A stretch of DNA of 64,000 nt from NCBI RefSeq assembly GCF_024294785.1, contig NZ_JANCLT010000003.1, forward strand, positions 62,001 to 126,000, in the 5' to 3' direction. Position numbers and translations under genes: made by a program. The stretch comes from Ectobacillus ponti (GTDB taxonomy: Bacteria > Bacillota > Bacilli > Bacillales > Bacillaceae_G). Within the stretch, counting starts at the first letter, position 1. Each line of letters starts with the position of its first letter. Below, piece after piece: positions 42,805 to 52,516 of the stretch. Below the pieces are notes generated by a model. It did no database searches. It was not told the origin of the DNA and saw nothing but the letters and a program-made list of their open reading frames with translations.

Positions 42805-43812
42805 GTGTCAACAATCGAAGACGTAGCGAAGCTGGCGGGACTGTCCCGCACTACCGTTTCGAGAGTGATCAACAACCATCCGTATGTATCTGAGGAGAAG
42901 AAAAAACGCGTCATGTCCGCGATGAACATGCTGGGCTTTGTGCCAAATTCGGCAGCGCGCCGCTTGCGCAAACAAAAAACTGAAACAGTGGCTGTGCTTG
43001 TTCCTCGAGTGACAAATCCCTTCTTTAGTAAGCTCATAGAGTCGTTGGAGATTGCCGCTTCAGAGCATAAGTATAAGCTGATTATTTGCCAGACCCGCTA
43101 TCTGCCGGAGAAGGAGCTGGAGTATTTGCAGCTCTTGTCAACGAAGCAGGTGGACGGAATTATTATGTGCTCGTTACAAAACGATTGGAGCCTGGTGGCG
43201 CCGTACCTGCAGCATGGGCCGATTGTCATGTGCAATGAGTATACGGAAGAAGCTGAAATTCCGACGGTGAAGTTCGATCAGATGGACGGGGCATATAAAG
43301 CAGCGAAGCATCTGCTGGATCAGGGGCACCGCTGCTTATTATTCTGCAGCGGCAGCGAGAAAAGCATGGTGGTACAGCACCGGAAGCTGGGCTTTCTGCA
43401 GGCGGTTGCGGAGCATAAGAATATTGATGTGGACTTCATCGAAAACGCTTACGATATTGAAGATGGCCGGAAAGTATTTCAGCAGATTAAACAAATGGAA
43501 AAAAAGCCCACTGCCATCTTCGCCGGGGGAGATGAAGTGGCAGCAGGCATCATTACCGAAGCAAAACGCAATCATTGGAGCGTTCCGGAGGATTTGGCGA
43601 TTGTCGGTTTCGACAACCAGCTGTTATCCGAAATTACGGAGCCGACCATTACGACCGTATGCCAGCCTGTGGATAAGATGGCCCGTCAAGTAATCGATCT
43701 CATGATGGAAAAAATTCACACGAAGAATTATCAAAGGAAAGAAGTATACGAATTTGAATTGGAGCTGTTGATTAAAGGATCGACCATGAAGAATATGATG
43801 CTTTTGGCCTAG
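42805..43812 (+). CDS. LacI/GalR family transcriptional regulator
   Basis: 335-residue repressor. The N-terminal helix-turn-helix and hinge read STIEDVAKLAGLSRTTVSRV and NSAARRLRKQKTETVAVLVP; the rest is the periplasmic-binding-protein fold with VGFDNQLLSEITEPTITTV near the end. AGGGGGAAACAC precedes the GTG start; an in-frame GTG-like TGT is out of phase. B. subtilis has the LacI-type DegA in the same general area, but I cannot assert orthology. A cre-like palindrome in its promoter suggests autoregulation. Confidence 0.87.
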   Translation: MSTIEDVAKLAGLSRTTVSRVINNHPYVSEEKKKRVMSAMNMLGFVPNSAARRLRKQKTETVAVLVPRVTNPFFSKLIESLEIAASEHKYKLIICQTRYLPEKELEYLQLLSTKQVDGIIMCSLQNDWSLVAPYLQHGPIVMCNEYTEEAEIPTVKFDQMDGAYKAAKHLLDQGHRCLLFCSGSEKSMVVQHRKLGFLQAVAEHKNIDVDFIENAYDIEDGRKVFQQIKQMEKKPTAIFAGGDEVAAGIITEAKRNHWSVPEDLAIVGFDNQLLSEITEPTITTVCQPVDKMARQVIDLMMEKIHTKNYQRKEVYEFELELLIKGSTMKNMMLLA

Positions 43813-43837
43813 GCGACTTGCCTGGGTCTTTTTTTAT
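43805..43837. terminator. Terminator overlapping the regulator's stop
   Basis: CC-T-AGGC and GCCT-G-GG (43808-43825) flank GACTT, followed by seven T. It overlaps the stop codon of the regulator and the end of convergent yhfH. Confidence 0.7.
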
Positions 43838-43965
43838 TCGGCTGTGTGAACGCAGTCATCACACTTGTTATGGTACATTTCATGCTGCTCGTCGATTGTC
43901 TTGCCGCACTCGCAGCACTTTTTCGCAGGCAGATTTCTGAAGAACTCCATTGGATTTTGTAGCAT
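43834..43965 (-). CDS. yhfH: YhfH-like small zinc-ribbon protein
   Basis: 43-residue protein, starting MLQNPMEFFRNLPAKKCCEC and ending KCDDCVHTAE. Two Cys pairs (CCEC and CDDC) form a zinc-ribbon-like pattern; EFF near the N-terminus and CGKTIDEQ fit YhfH, a family of unknown function located next to yhfI in Bacillus. GGGAGGA lies seven bases before the ATG. It is read in a different frame from the longer but meaningless 73-codon ORF at the same place. Confidence 0.85.
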   Translation of the reverse strand: MLQNPMEFFRNLPAKKCCECGKTIDEQHEMYHNKCDDCVHTAE

Positions 43966-43998
43966 GTAGCATTCCTCCCATTTCCTTTTGTTACTTTT

Positions 43999-44027
43999 AT
44001 TGTATTAATACAAAAGTAATAAGTCAA
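43999..44027 (-). promoter_or_regulatory. yhfH promoter with overlapping palindrome
   Basis: On the minus strand TTGACT (44027-44022), a 17-base spacer and TACAAT (44004-43999) form a near-ideal SigA promoter. TTGTATTAATACAA (44000-44013) is a perfect palindrome over the -10, so a repressor site is likely. Confidence 0.72.
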
Positions 44028-44137
44028 CAACTGTTTTATAACAAATTGAAAAAATAATGAAAATGCCCAGGAGATGGATTATAGTGATAGTGCAGCGAGA
44101 AAACTGACAATAAGCAGAATGAGAAAGGGTGAAGACG

Positions 44138-44869
44138 ATGAAAATGACCGTAATTGGCTTTTGGGGCGGCTATCCGGAGGCCGGCGAAGCGACATCCGGG
44201 TATTTATTCGAGCATGAAGGCTTCCGTTTGCTGGTGGACTGCGGCAGCGGTGTATTAGCACAGGTGCAAAAATATGTTCATCCGGGAGACCTGGATGCCG
44301 TCATCCTGTCTCACTACCATCATGACCACGTAGCGGATATCGGGGTGCTGCAGTACGCTCGTCTTATCACAAGTGTAACAGGAAGGGATATCCCTGTTTT
44401 GCCGATTTATGGGCATCTTTTTGACAAAAGCGGCTTTGACAGATTGACGCATGAGCCTTATACAAAAGGAACCGCTTATGATCCGGAAGCAGAGCTGTCC
44501 ATTGGGCCGTTCTCCCTTCGGTTCCTGCAGACGGCGCACCCGGTTTCCTGCTTTGCCATGCGGATTACGGCGGGCGGCAAAACAGTCGTATACACAGCTG
44601 ATTCCAGCTATTTGGCAGGGTTTATGGCGTTTGCCAAGGAAGCGGATTTGTTCATTTGCGAGTGCAACATGTATGCGGATCAAGACGGAAAAGGCGCAGG
44701 GCATATGAACAGTACAGAGGCCGGCATCATTGCAAAGGAAGCCGGCGTCGGGGCGCTCCTGCTGACACACCTGCCGCATGCAGGCAATGTGCAGGATTTG
44801 GCTGAACAGGCCGGTGAAGTGTATGAAGGCCGCATAGACTTGGCCCACAGCGGCTACACATGGGAGTGA
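44138..44869 (+). CDS. yhfI: Metallo-beta-lactamase fold hydrolase YhfI
   Basis: 243-residue hydrolase of the MBL fold. The metal-binding motif ILSHYHHDHVAD is intact, with later ligands in TAHPVSCFAM, VVYTADSSYL and LLLTHLPHA. The closest biochemical guess is a phosphodiesterase or RNase Z-like hydrolase; no substrate is known for YhfI. The ATG at 44138 follows AAAGGGTGAAGACG. It lies 6 bases before lplJ, so the two are co-transcribed, as in B. subtilis. Confidence 0.9.
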   Translation: MKMTVIGFWGGYPEAGEATSGYLFEHEGFRLLVDCGSGVLAQVQKYVHPGDLDAVILSHYHHDHVADIGVLQYARLITSVTGRDIPVLPIYGHLFDKSGFDRLTHEPYTKGTAYDPEAELSIGPFSLRFLQTAHPVSCFAMRITAGGKTVVYTADSSYLAGFMAFAKEADLFICECNMYADQDGKGAGHMNSTEAGIIAKEAGVGALLLTHLPHAGNVQDLAEQAGEVYEGRIDLAHSGYTWE

Positions 44870-44875
44870 GACAAA

Positions 44876-45865
44876 ATGCTGTATATTGATAACAAAGGAA
44901 TTACCGATCCAAGCATCAACCTGGCAATAGAGGAGTACTGTCTGAAAAACCTGGATATCGACGAAACGTATTTGCTGTTTTACATAAACGAGCCGTCCAT
45001 TATCATCGGCAAAAACCAGAACACCCTTGAGGAAATCAATGCAGATTATGTGCGGGAGAAAGGGATTCATGTTGTGCGCCGCCTGTCCGGCGGAGGGGCG
45101 GTATACCATGACCTCGGCAATTTGAATTTCAGCTTCATTACCAAGGATGACGGCGAGAGCTTTCATAATTTCCGCAAGTTCACCGAGCCGGTCATCCAGG
45201 CGCTGCAAAAGCTTGGCGTGCAAGCCGAGCTGAGCGGCCGGAATGATATTTTAGCGGAAGGGCGCAAGATTTCCGGCAACGCACAATTCAGCACGAGAGG
45301 CCGCATGTTCAGCCACGGCACCCTGCTGTTCGATTCCCATATGGAGGATGTCGTCGGCGCGCTGAATGTCAAAATGGATAAAATTCAGTCGAAGGGCATC
45401 AAATCCATTCGCAGCCGGGTGGCAAACATCAGTGAGTTTTTGGAAAAACAGATAACAATTGAGGAGTTTAAACAGCTGCTGTTACAGTCCATTTTTGAAA
45501 CAGAAGGACAAATCCGGGAGTATAAGCTGACTGAGGAAGACTGGAACGCCATTCATCAGCTGTCGGAGGAGCGATACCGGAACTGGGATTGGAACTATGG
45601 CAAGTCCCCCAAATTTAATGTGCAGCATTCCCATCGTTTCCCAGTGGGGCAAATTGATGTGCGCCTGGAGGTACATAAAGGAGTTGTGGAGGCCTGCAAA
45701 ATTTACGGTGATTTTTTCGGTGTGGGCGATGTTCATGATATGGAAGAACGCCTTGTGGGCGTGCGCTTTGACCGGGAGGAATTTATCCGTGTGCTTCATG
45801 ATCTTGATGTAACACGATATTTTGGCAGTATAACAAAAGAAGATTTTATCGGTCTTTTCTTCTAA
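44876..45865 (+). CDS. lplJ: Lipoate-protein ligase LplJ
   Basis: Attaches free lipoate, through lipoyl-AMP, to lipoyl domains of 2-oxoacid dehydrogenases and GcvH. The 329-residue protein has the lipoate loop RRLSGGGAVYHDLGNLNFSF and the catalytic Lys131 in GRKISGNAQF. The C-terminal accessory domain (from about 250) is present. A bare GGGAGTGAGACAAA spacing after yhfI contains the ribosome site. Strongly similar in style to Bacillus LplJ. Confidence 0.96.
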   Translation: MLYIDNKGITDPSINLAIEEYCLKNLDIDETYLLFYINEPSIIIGKNQNTLEEINADYVREKGIHVVRRLSGGGAVYHDLGNLNFSFITKDDGESFHNFRKFTEPVIQALQKLGVQAELSGRNDILAEGRKISGNAQFSTRGRMFSHGTLLFDSHMEDVVGALNVKMDKIQSKGIKSIRSRVANISEFLEKQITIEEFKQLLLQSIFETEGQIREYKLTEEDWNAIHQLSEERYRNWDWNYGKSPKFNVQHSHRFPVGQIDVRLEVHKGVVEACKIYGDFFGVGDVHDMEERLVGVRFDREEFIRVLHDLDVTRYFGSITKEDFIGLFF

Positions 45866-45881
45866 GGCATAAATATTGAAG

Positions 45882-45916
45882 AATCCGCTTGTCGTATAAG
45901 GCAGGCGGATTTTTTG
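45882..45916 (+). terminator. Terminator of yhfI-lplJ
   Basis: AATCCGC (45882-45888) pairs with GCGGATT (45905-45911), with inner partial pairing, then TTTTT. Confidence 0.75.
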
Positions 45917-46014
45917 CATCCCAGGCCGGGAAAATTCATATTGCATGTTCAATTTTCTTCCAATATAATTATAGTTAGAATTTTTATAATTTTTAAAACA
46001 AAGGGGGTCCTTCT

Positions 46015-47544
46015 ATGAATCTTGTGCAATCCTTACAGGAGACAGCAGGAAAAAAAGGCGATAAGACAGCGTACATCTTTGAGAACCAAACTGTCACGTA
46101 CGGGGAACTCGCGGGCGCAGTTGAGAGGTTCGCCGGCGGCTTGTCCAAGCTCGGAGTGAAGCAAGGCGATCATGTTGCTCTTATTTCCGGCAATTCTCCA
46201 TACTTCATTATTGGTTTATACGGCGCCATGCGGGTCGGAGCTACCGTCATTCCAATCAATCCCATCTACACCTCAGACGAGATCCAGTATATTTTGCAAA
46301 ACGGCGATGTGAAAACAGTTATCACCTTGGATCTGCTGCTGCCGATGATGCAGCAATTCGCATCTCTGCTTCCTTCAGTCGAACACTACATCATTTGTCC
46401 TGCTTCACCACAGTTTGAACTGCCCGCGAATGAAAAAATGAAACCGTTTACATAACTGCTTGCTGCCACAGAGCCTGCACCTGTGCCGCAGCTGCAGGAT
46501 GACGATACGGCTGTTATTTTGTATACCTCCGGAACGACCGGCAAGCCGAAAGGCGCGATGCTGACACACCGGAACCTGTACAGCAACGCCGCCGATGTGG
46601 CGGATTACCTGGGCTACACGGAGAATGACAGAGTCATTGCGACCTTGCCGATGTTCCATGTATTTTGCTTGACCGTTGCGCTGAATGCGCCGATTGTCAG
46701 CGGGGCGACCATTCTCGTTATGCCGCGCTTCAGCCCGAAGGAAGTGTTCCAGGTGGCGGCCGAACAGAAAGCAACCGTGTTTGCCGGTGTGCCGACGATG
46801 TACAATTTCCTGTATCAATATCCGGAAGGCCGGGTGGAGGACCTGCAGACGCTGCGCCTTTGTGTATCCGGGGGCGCTTCCATGCCGGTTGCCCTGCTTG
46901 AAAACTTTGAAAAGAAGTTTAATGTCATGGTTTCCGAAGGCTACGGCCTTTCTGAAGCCTCGCCGGTTACGTGCTTTAATCCGCTGGACCGCCCGCGTAA
47001 AGCCGGTTCCATCGGCACAAATATTTTGAACGTGGAAAATAAGGTGGTAAACGAACTCGGCGAGGAAGTGCCGGCCGGCATGGTCGGAGAACTGATTGTC
47101 CGCGGGCCGAATGTCATGAAGGGCTACTACAAAATGCCCGAGGAAACGGCGGCGGCCATCCGCGGCGGCTGGCTGTATACCGGTGATTTGGCCCGCATGG
47201 ATGAGGAGGGCTACTTCTACATCGTGGACCGCAAGAAGGACCTCGTCATTGTCGGCGGCTATAATGTGTATCCGCGCGAGGTGGAGGAAGTGCTGTACGC
47301 ACACGAGGGCGTGAATGAGGCAATTGCCATCGGCGTGCCGGATGATAACCAGGGCGAAGTGGTACAAGCGTTTGTTGTGCTGAAGGACCAGAGTGTCACG
47401 GCTGAAGAGCTCATTCACTATTGCTCGCTGCATCTGGCCAAATATAAGGTGCCGGCTGCCATTGAGTTTCTGGATGAATTGCCGAAGAATACAACCGGGA
47501 AGATTTTGCGCCGGGCGCTGCGCCAGCAGATTGTCAAAAAGTAA
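46015..47544 (+). pseudogene. lcfB: Long-chain fatty acid-CoA ligase LcfB, interrupted by an in-frame stop
   Basis: A full-length AMP-forming acyl-CoA ligase reading of 509 codons, broken only by TAA at 46453-46455 (codon 147). Both sides stay in the same frame. The first part reads MNLVQSLQETAGKKGDKTAY and ends NEKMKPFT. The second resumes [20 protein letters not shown] and carries the ATP-binding [55 protein letters not shown] and the catalytic Lys in [12 protein letters not shown]. The only start near the second part, GTG 46483, has no ribosome site. Either a recent nonsense mutation or a sequencing error; the rest of the gene shows no decay. Confidence 0.88.
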
Positions 47545-47548
47545 GAGC

Positions 47549-47573
47549 AGGGGGGCATGGCTCCCCTTTTTCT
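47549..47573 (+). terminator. Terminator of lcfB
   Basis: AGGGG (47549) pairs with CCCCT (47563-47567) around a short loop, then TTTTTC. Confidence 0.7.
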
Positions 47574-47642
47574 TATGGGAAACCCCTTCCAGCTGCTGTG
47601 AGATGGAGAAAAGATGTCAATTTGTGTTGGGGGGAGAGGCGA

Positions 47643-48185
47643 ATGTTTACATATCAACTGGATGAGCATAGCGAATTGCGGCTGTTGGGCATACAGCATG
47701 CGGAAGAGCTGTATGCCTTAACAGACAGCTGCCGGACATACCTGAGGGAGTGGCTGCCGTGGGTTGATGCGACGAAAAGCGTGGAGGATTCCAGAAGCTT
47801 TATTCAAATGACACTGGAGCAATACGCCCGGAGCGACGGCTTTCGGGCGGGAATTTGGCATAAGGGGCAGCTTGCCGGCTGCATCGGGTTTCACGGCATC
47901 AACCGAAATAACAGCTCCACCTCCATCGGATATTGGCTGGGGGAAGATTTTCAGGGCAATGGCCTGATGGCGAAGGCGTGTGCCGCTCTCATCCACCATG
48001 CTTTTACGGAGCTTGGCCTGAACCGGGTGGAGATCCGGGCCGCGGTGGAAAACAGGAAGAGCCGGGCTGTGCCGCTCCGTCTTGGGTTTACAGAAGAAGG
48101 CTGCATCCGCCACAATGAGCGGCTGCACGGCCGGTATGTAGACCATGTGGTGTATGGCTTGCTCCGGGAGGAATGGCAGGGATAA
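47643..48185 (+). CDS. GNAT acetyltransferase, RimL/YdaF-like
   Basis: 180-residue N-acetyltransferase of the type that modifies ribosomal protein N-termini or small molecules. Motifs: REWLPWVDATKSVEDSRSFI, ASTSIGYW-like SSTSIGYWLGEDFQGNGLMAKA with the acetyl-CoA loop, and LNRVEIRAAVENRKSRAVPL. They fit the RimL/YdaF/YjcK branch. The ATG at 47643 follows GGGGGGAGAGGCGA. Substrate unproven. Confidence 0.86.
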   Translation: MFTYQLDEHSELRLLGIQHAEELYALTDSCRTYLREWLPWVDATKSVEDSRSFIQMTLEQYARSDGFRAGIWHKGQLAGCIGFHGINRNNSSTSIGYWLGEDFQGNGLMAKACAALIHHAFTELGLNRVEIRAAVENRKSRAVPLRLGFTEEGCIRHNERLHGRYVDHVVYGLLREEWQG

Positions 48186-48218
48186 GAACAGCGCGGGGGG
48201 CGTCCCCGCGCTGTTCTT
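48184..48218. terminator. Bidirectional terminator
   Basis: AAGAACAGCGCGGGG (48184-48198) and CCCCGCGCTGTTCTT (48204-48218) give a 15-bp perfect stem overlapping the ends of both convergent genes. Confidence 0.92.
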
Positions 48219-49917
48219 ATATCCGGAATCTCCCGAGAACTTCCTGCAGTTCCTCTGTTTGCCGGCGCAGCGACTGAATTGTCTCTTCCGTTTGCTGCAG
48301 CGCGTTCACCTGCTCTGTGGAAGAAGCGGCAATTTCCTTGGCTGCGGCTGCTGCCTCTGCCGCAGTCAAAGCAATGTGCTGCACGGAAGAGGAGGCCTCA
48401 GCGGCTCCTTGGTTGACGCTCGTAATGGCATGGGACATGTCAGCAATTTTTTGGTGAATATCCCGCATGGCCGCCCGAATTTCATCAAAGGTCTGCTTTG
48501 TGGTGTCCGTCAGCGACTCCCCTTCCTGAACAGCGGTCTGGGTAGCAGAAATGGAGCTGGCCGTCCGCTTTGTATCCCGCTGGATTTCTTGAATTAAGCG
48601 GGAGATGCTTTGTGCCGATGCAGCGCTCTGCTCAGCCAGCTTTTTAACCTCATCCGCCACAACGGCAAAGCCGCGCCCGCTTTCGCCGGCGCGTGCCGCT
48701 TCAATAGCCGCATTCAAAGCCAGCAGGTTCGTTTGGGAAGCCAAGGCTTCAATTGTTTCTGTAATATCATTGATTTGCTGGGAGCGCTGCTCTAATTCGC
48801 GCACCTGCGCCATCGTTTCTGCGACACTCCCTGAAATGGCGCCCATCTGCTTGACTGTTGCATCCATGAGCGAGAGACCGTTCTCTGACTTTCCTGCCGC
48901 TTCAGCCGCCGCCTCTGACACGGATTGAGAGCTGGCCGCGATATGCTGCAGGTGTGCCGTTGTTTCCTCGAGCGCTGCTGCACTCGTGTGCGCCTGGTCC
49001 TGCTGCAGGCGTGTATGCTCGCTCAATTGCTCCATGTAGCGGTGAATACTGCTGCTTTCTGCCGTAATTTCACCGGATGCTTGTGACAGGACAACCGTAG
49101 ACTGCTCTACATGGGAGGAGCTGCCGCCGACATTTTGCATCAGGCTGCGGAGTGTACGGATGAAATCGTTGAAAGAGGAGGCCAGTGCCGCAAATTCATC
49201 ACGGGAGCGCACATCAATTTGCTTTGTCAAATCTCCTTCGCCGCTTGCCAATATTTGCAGCTCAGTCTGCAGGTGGGTGAGCGGACGCAGGATGGAGCGG
49301 ATGAGCAGAATGCCAAGGGCCGCTGCTGCCAGGACAATTGCGAGCGTCACGGCAATTTGCAGCATAACAGTATTTTGCTCGCGCTTTGCCGCTGCCGACT
49401 GCTGCTTCTTTACCGCTCCGTCAATTTGGGCAGTCAGCTTGTCCACAGCCGGGTACAGTACTTCTTTGCGGATCGTGCGCTGCTTGTTGAAGTGCAGTTG
49501 CTCCGCTGTCTCTATATCTTTTTTCTCATACGCCGCCTGCATTTCCGCATGCGTGTCCATATATTGCACAAAAGCATGTTCTACAGTTGTGGCTGCTTTC
49601 TTCACATCTGCTTCTGTTGCCAGCTTCGGCACACGCTGTAGAGCTTCCTTCGCGTCTCTTGCCTTCTTAATCACGTTATCCGCGTATTCGGTCTCCCCTG
49701 TCAGCAGATAGCCCCGTTCATCATTGGACAGACCAGCTACAAGGTAATTGAATTCCCGCAGCTGGACTTGTGCCTGGCGCTCCTGGTCCAGCTTGCTGTA
49801 TGTGCCCGTAATTGCCGGGATTTCATATAAAATGAAGCCCAAGCTCACCAGCACTCCCGCCATTGCCAGCAGAAGCAAGAGAGTCAGCCGTTGCTTGATG
49901 TTCCATTGTATTCGCAT
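48217..49917 (-). CDS. Methyl-accepting chemotaxis protein
   Basis: 566-residue chemoreceptor. Helix 1 (about 9-31, [20 protein letters not shown]) and helix 2 (about 190-212, [20 protein letters not shown]) enclose a helical outer sensor of about 155 residues resembling a CHASE3/four-helix bundle ([17 protein letters not shown]). A HAMP domain follows. The signalling hairpin is highly conserved: [20 protein letters not shown] and [26 protein letters not shown] lies 6 bases before the ATG at 49917. Ligand unknown; the [10 protein letters not shown] motif occurs in several orphan receptors. Confidence 0.95.
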   Translation of the reverse strand: MRIQWNIKQRLTLLLLLAMAGVLVSLGFILYEIPAITGTYSKLDQERQAQVQLREFNYLVAGLSNDERGYLLTGETEYADNVIKKARDAKEALQRVPKLATEADVKKAATTVEHAFVQYMDTHAEMQAAYEKKDIETAEQLHFNKQRTIRKEVLYPAVDKLTAQIDGAVKKQQSAAAKREQNTVMLQIAVTLAIVLAAAALGILLIRSILRPLTHLQTELQILASGEGDLTKQIDVRSRDEFAALASSFNDFIRTLRSLMQNVGGSSSHVEQSTVVLSQASGEITAESSSIHRYMEQLSEHTRLQQDQAHTSAAALEETTAHLQHIAASSQSVSEAAAEAAGKSENGLSLMDATVKQMGAISGSVAETMAQVRELEQRSQQINDITETIEALASQTNLLALNAAIEAARAGESGRGFAVVADEVKKLAEQSAASAQSISRLIQEIQRDTKRTASSISATQTAVQEGESLTDTTKQTFDEIRAAMRDIHQKIADMSHAITSVNQGAAEASSSVQHIALTAAEAAAAAKEIAASSTEQVNALQQTEETIQSLRRQTEELQEVLGRFRI

Positions 49918-50087
49918 GTAAAGCACCTCTTTTATGAAAATAGTAATACAACGCTATAGTAACATGTAATTTTATATAATAATATTTGAATAATATAGAA
50001 AAGGTAATAAAAGATTGGAAGCCGGAAGCAGTTTTCTATTTTGGGGAATACTACGGCATAGAAGCTGTCAAAAGGAGATAAACAAAC

Positions 50088-50507
50088 ATGAAGCGATGGA
50101 TGATTGTCATGCTCATCATCCTGTCGGGCTGTTCATATCTAGACGGGAAGCAGGCACCTGAGCCGTACTTTACAATTGACGGAAAGGAGAAGCCGTTCGC
50201 ATATCAGACCATTTGCTGGAATCAAGGCTGTAAGCGGAAGGGTTTGCCGGATTTGTCGCCCCAGGTTGTATCGGCAGCGCCGGGCAGCACGGCTGCTGTA
50301 TCGCTGCAGTATTTTCGGGCCAAGCCTGCCAGCGTCTATCTGCGGAATATGAAAACAGGGGAGGAGCTGCATGTGCAGACTGCCAAGCTGTTTTATGTGA
50401 CTGTCCCAAAGCAGGGCAGCCATTACCGAATTGAATTTGTTTGGGAGGATGTAAAAGGAAACATCATCGGCCGCTCCCTCATGGAGTTTGCGCTGCAGCC
50501 AAAATAA
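50088..50507 (+). CDS. Putative lipoprotein, unknown function
   Basis: 139-residue exported protein with a signal peptide and lipobox (MKRWMIVMLIILSGCSYLDG, Cys15). The remainder has a Cys pair (TICWNQGCKRKG) and a beta-rich domain ending RIEFVWEDVKGNIIGRSLME. I recognise no family. AAAAGGAGATAAACAAAC precedes the ATG. It is convergent with a SCO1-like gene and lies apart from other genes, so its role cannot be guessed from context. Confidence 0.8.
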   Translation: MKRWMIVMLIILSGCSYLDGKQAPEPYFTIDGKEKPFAYQTICWNQGCKRKGLPDLSPQVVSAAPGSTAAVSLQYFRAKPASVYLRNMKTGEELHVQTAKLFYVTVPKQGSHYRIEFVWEDVKGNIIGRSLMEFALQPK

Positions 50508-50511
50508 AAGA

Positions 50512-50530
50512 AGGTTCGCAGCGGAACCCT
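50512..50530. terminator. Short hairpin between convergent genes
   Basis: GGTTC and GAACC around GCAGCG, a weak 5-6 bp stem without a clear T run. Confidence 0.35.
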
Positions 50531-50534
50531 CCTG

Positions 50535-51119
50535 TTACATGGCAGCCTTGATCTTCTTCAGCACACGCTCATTGTTAAAGCCATTTTCGCCCATGCCGAA
50601 TACTTCAAGCAAGCGGTTATTTTCATCGAGCAGATAGGTGTTGGATGTATGGATGAAGCGTCCGTCACCCGGATCGCGGTACAGAAAGCTGAAGGCGTCG
50701 GCAAACTTCTTTGTATCCTTCTCCGTGCCGCGAAGCAAATACCATCCGTCTGCCTTTTGCATGTCAAAGGTTTTCGCGTAGGCCTTCAGCACATCCTGCG
50801 TGTCGCGGGCCGGATCAATCGTAATGGTCCAGAACTCAATGCTTTTGCCGAAGCTGCCGTCCTGCACAAGCTGATCGCGCAGCGCTTTCATTTTCAGCGT
50901 GGTTGTTGGACAAACATCCGGGCAATTCGTATAAATAAACTCCACCAGCCGGAGTTTCTTTGGTTCCTTGCCAAGCACAACCTCCTTGCCGTTGACATCC
51001 TGCATGGCAATATCCGTCGGCACCTTTGTATTTGTTTTATTGTAGGCAGATACATAAAAGATGCCGCCGCCAATCAACAACGCCAGCAGCGAAAAGAACG
51101 TTATGTATAATTTCTTCAT
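50535..51119 (-). CDS. SCO1/SenC family thioredoxin-fold protein
   Basis: 194-residue membrane-anchored protein that in Bacillus (YpmQ) helps assemble the copper CuA centre of cytochrome c oxidase. An N-terminal helix (LYITFFSLLALLIGGGIFYV) is followed by the thioredoxin fold with Cys-x3-Cys in TNCPDVCPTTT and the copper-ligand His in RFIHTSNTYLLDE. The ATG at 51119 with GGGGGAGGAG upstream is preferred to the one at 51149. It stands alone here without the oxidase genes. Confidence 0.92.
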   Translation of the reverse strand: MKKLYITFFSLLALLIGGGIFYVSAYNKTNTKVPTDIAMQDVNGKEVVLGKEPKKLRLVEFIYTNCPDVCPTTTLKMKALRDQLVQDGSFGKSIEFWTITIDPARDTQDVLKAYAKTFDMQKADGWYLLRGTEKDTKKFADAFSFLYRDPGDGRFIHTSNTYLLDENNRLLEVFGMGENGFNNERVLKKIKAAM

Positions 51120-51265
51120 GACAGACTCCTCCCCCTTGTCATCTATCATACTAGAAAAACAACATCGCGGAAGTGAATATTGCGTGAACGATATTGGTGT
51201 TCTAATTTTGCTTGTACAAACTACAATAGTAGTATTGCAGCATTGGACAACAAGGAGGGATGTGT

Positions 51266-52516
51266 ATGCGCAAGGCCGTCAGTTGGTCGATTCTGGCGTA
51301 CCTTTGCTTTGGGGCATTCATGTATTGGTATTTGTTTTATGGAACGAGCGGAGCCATTCCTGCCGAGTTCAAGGGAACGAGTGCAGACCCTGCCACCTTT
51401 ATGAACAGCCGGGAGCTGCTGCTGAGTCAGGAGTATTCCCGGACGAAATACTTATTGTTCTTCCTGTCAACGCCGTTTGAATGGCTTGTTTTGCTGCTGC
51501 TTCTGGTGCTGGGTATATCGCGCCGGTTCGAGGCTTCAGCCGAAGCAGTGACGAAGCTGAAAGTGGGCCAGGCAGCCATTTACATGTTTTATTTGTCTCT
51601 GCTGACAACGGTGCTGGCGCTGCCGTTTAAGTGGATCGGCTATCAGGTTTCCAAATCGTATAATATCTCCACGCAGACAACCGGCAGCTGGATCAAAGAC
51701 CTGGTGACAGATTACTGGGTGAATTTTGCCATCACGCTGCTTGTGGTGACCGTGCTGATGTGGCTCATCCGCAAAAGCCAAAAGCGCTGGTGGCTGTATG
51801 CTTGGGCTTTGTCCGTCCCATTCACTCTGTTTTTGACCTTTATTCAGCCGGTGATCATTGACCCGCTGTACAACGACTTTACACCGCTGAAAAACAAGCA
51901 GCTTGAGCAAAAGATTCTCTCCATGGCGGAGCGGGCCAATATTCCGGCAGAGCATGTATACGAAGTGGATATGTCCGCCAAAACAAATGCGCTGAATGCT
52001 TATGTAACCGGTATCGGCGCCAATTCCCGCATCGTGCTTTGGGATACCACGCTGAATCAGCTGAAGGAGCCGGAAATTCTCTTCATCATGGCCCATGAGA
52101 TGGCGCACTATGTATATAAGCATATTTACTGGGGCGTCGCCAGCTATATCGTCTTATCCTTTGTCGGGCTCTACCTCATCAGCCGCCTTGTAAATGCCAT
52201 GCTCACACGCTGGCGGGGGGCGCTGCAAATTCCAAGCATCCAGAGCCTGTCGGCCGTTCCGCTTATTTTTCTGATCTCTTCGGTTTTATCCTTTGCCGTC
52301 AGCCCGGCAGAAAACTATGTATCGCGGATGGAGGAACGGGCTGCTGATCAATACGCGATTGCGATGACGAAGAATAACGATGCAGCTGTGGAAACCTTCC
52401 AGGACTTGTCCAAAACAAGCCTCAGCCAGGTGAACCCGCCGGCGCTCGTGAAGCTTTTCTTATATACGCACCCTACAATTCTGGAGCGCATTGACTACTT
52501 GGATGGGAAGAAGTGA
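51266..52516 (+). CDS. M48 family zinc metalloprotease (YhfN-like)
   Basis: 416-residue integral membrane protease related to STE24/HtpX and B. subtilis YhfN. The zinc site HEMAH is at 277-281, with the third-ligand Glu in MEERAADQYA. At least five hydrophobic segments flank it. Such proteases degrade or process membrane proteins. AAGGAGGG lies 6 bases before the ATG at 51266. The conserved TNALNAYVTGIGANSRIVLW before the zinc site is typical of the STE24 branch. Monocistronic. Confidence 0.92.
   Translation: MRKAVSWSILAYLCFGAFMYWYLFYGTSGAIPAEFKGTSADPATFMNSRELLLSQEYSRTKYLLFFLSTPFEWLVLLLLLVLGISRRFEASAEAVTKLKVGQAAIYMFYLSLLTTVLALPFKWIGYQVSKSYNISTQTTGSWIKDLVTDYWVNFAITLLVVTVLMWLIRKSQKRWWLYAWALSVPFTLFLTFIQPVIIDPLYNDFTPLKNKQLEQKILSMAERANIPAEHVYEVDMSAKTNALNAYVTGIGANSRIVLWDTTLNQLKEPEILFIMAHEMAHYVYKHIYWGVASYIVLSFVGLYLISRLVNAMLTRWRGALQIPSIQSLSAVPLIFLISSVLSFAVSPAENYVSRMEERAADQYAIAMTKNNDAAVETFQDLSKTSLSQVNPPALVKLFLYTHPTILERIDYLDGKK

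Noticed and set aside
43809..44030. 73-codon minus-strand ORF after the LacI-type gene
   Set aside because: The same bases in another frame give YhfH with a clear ribosome site and zinc-ribbon Cys pattern.
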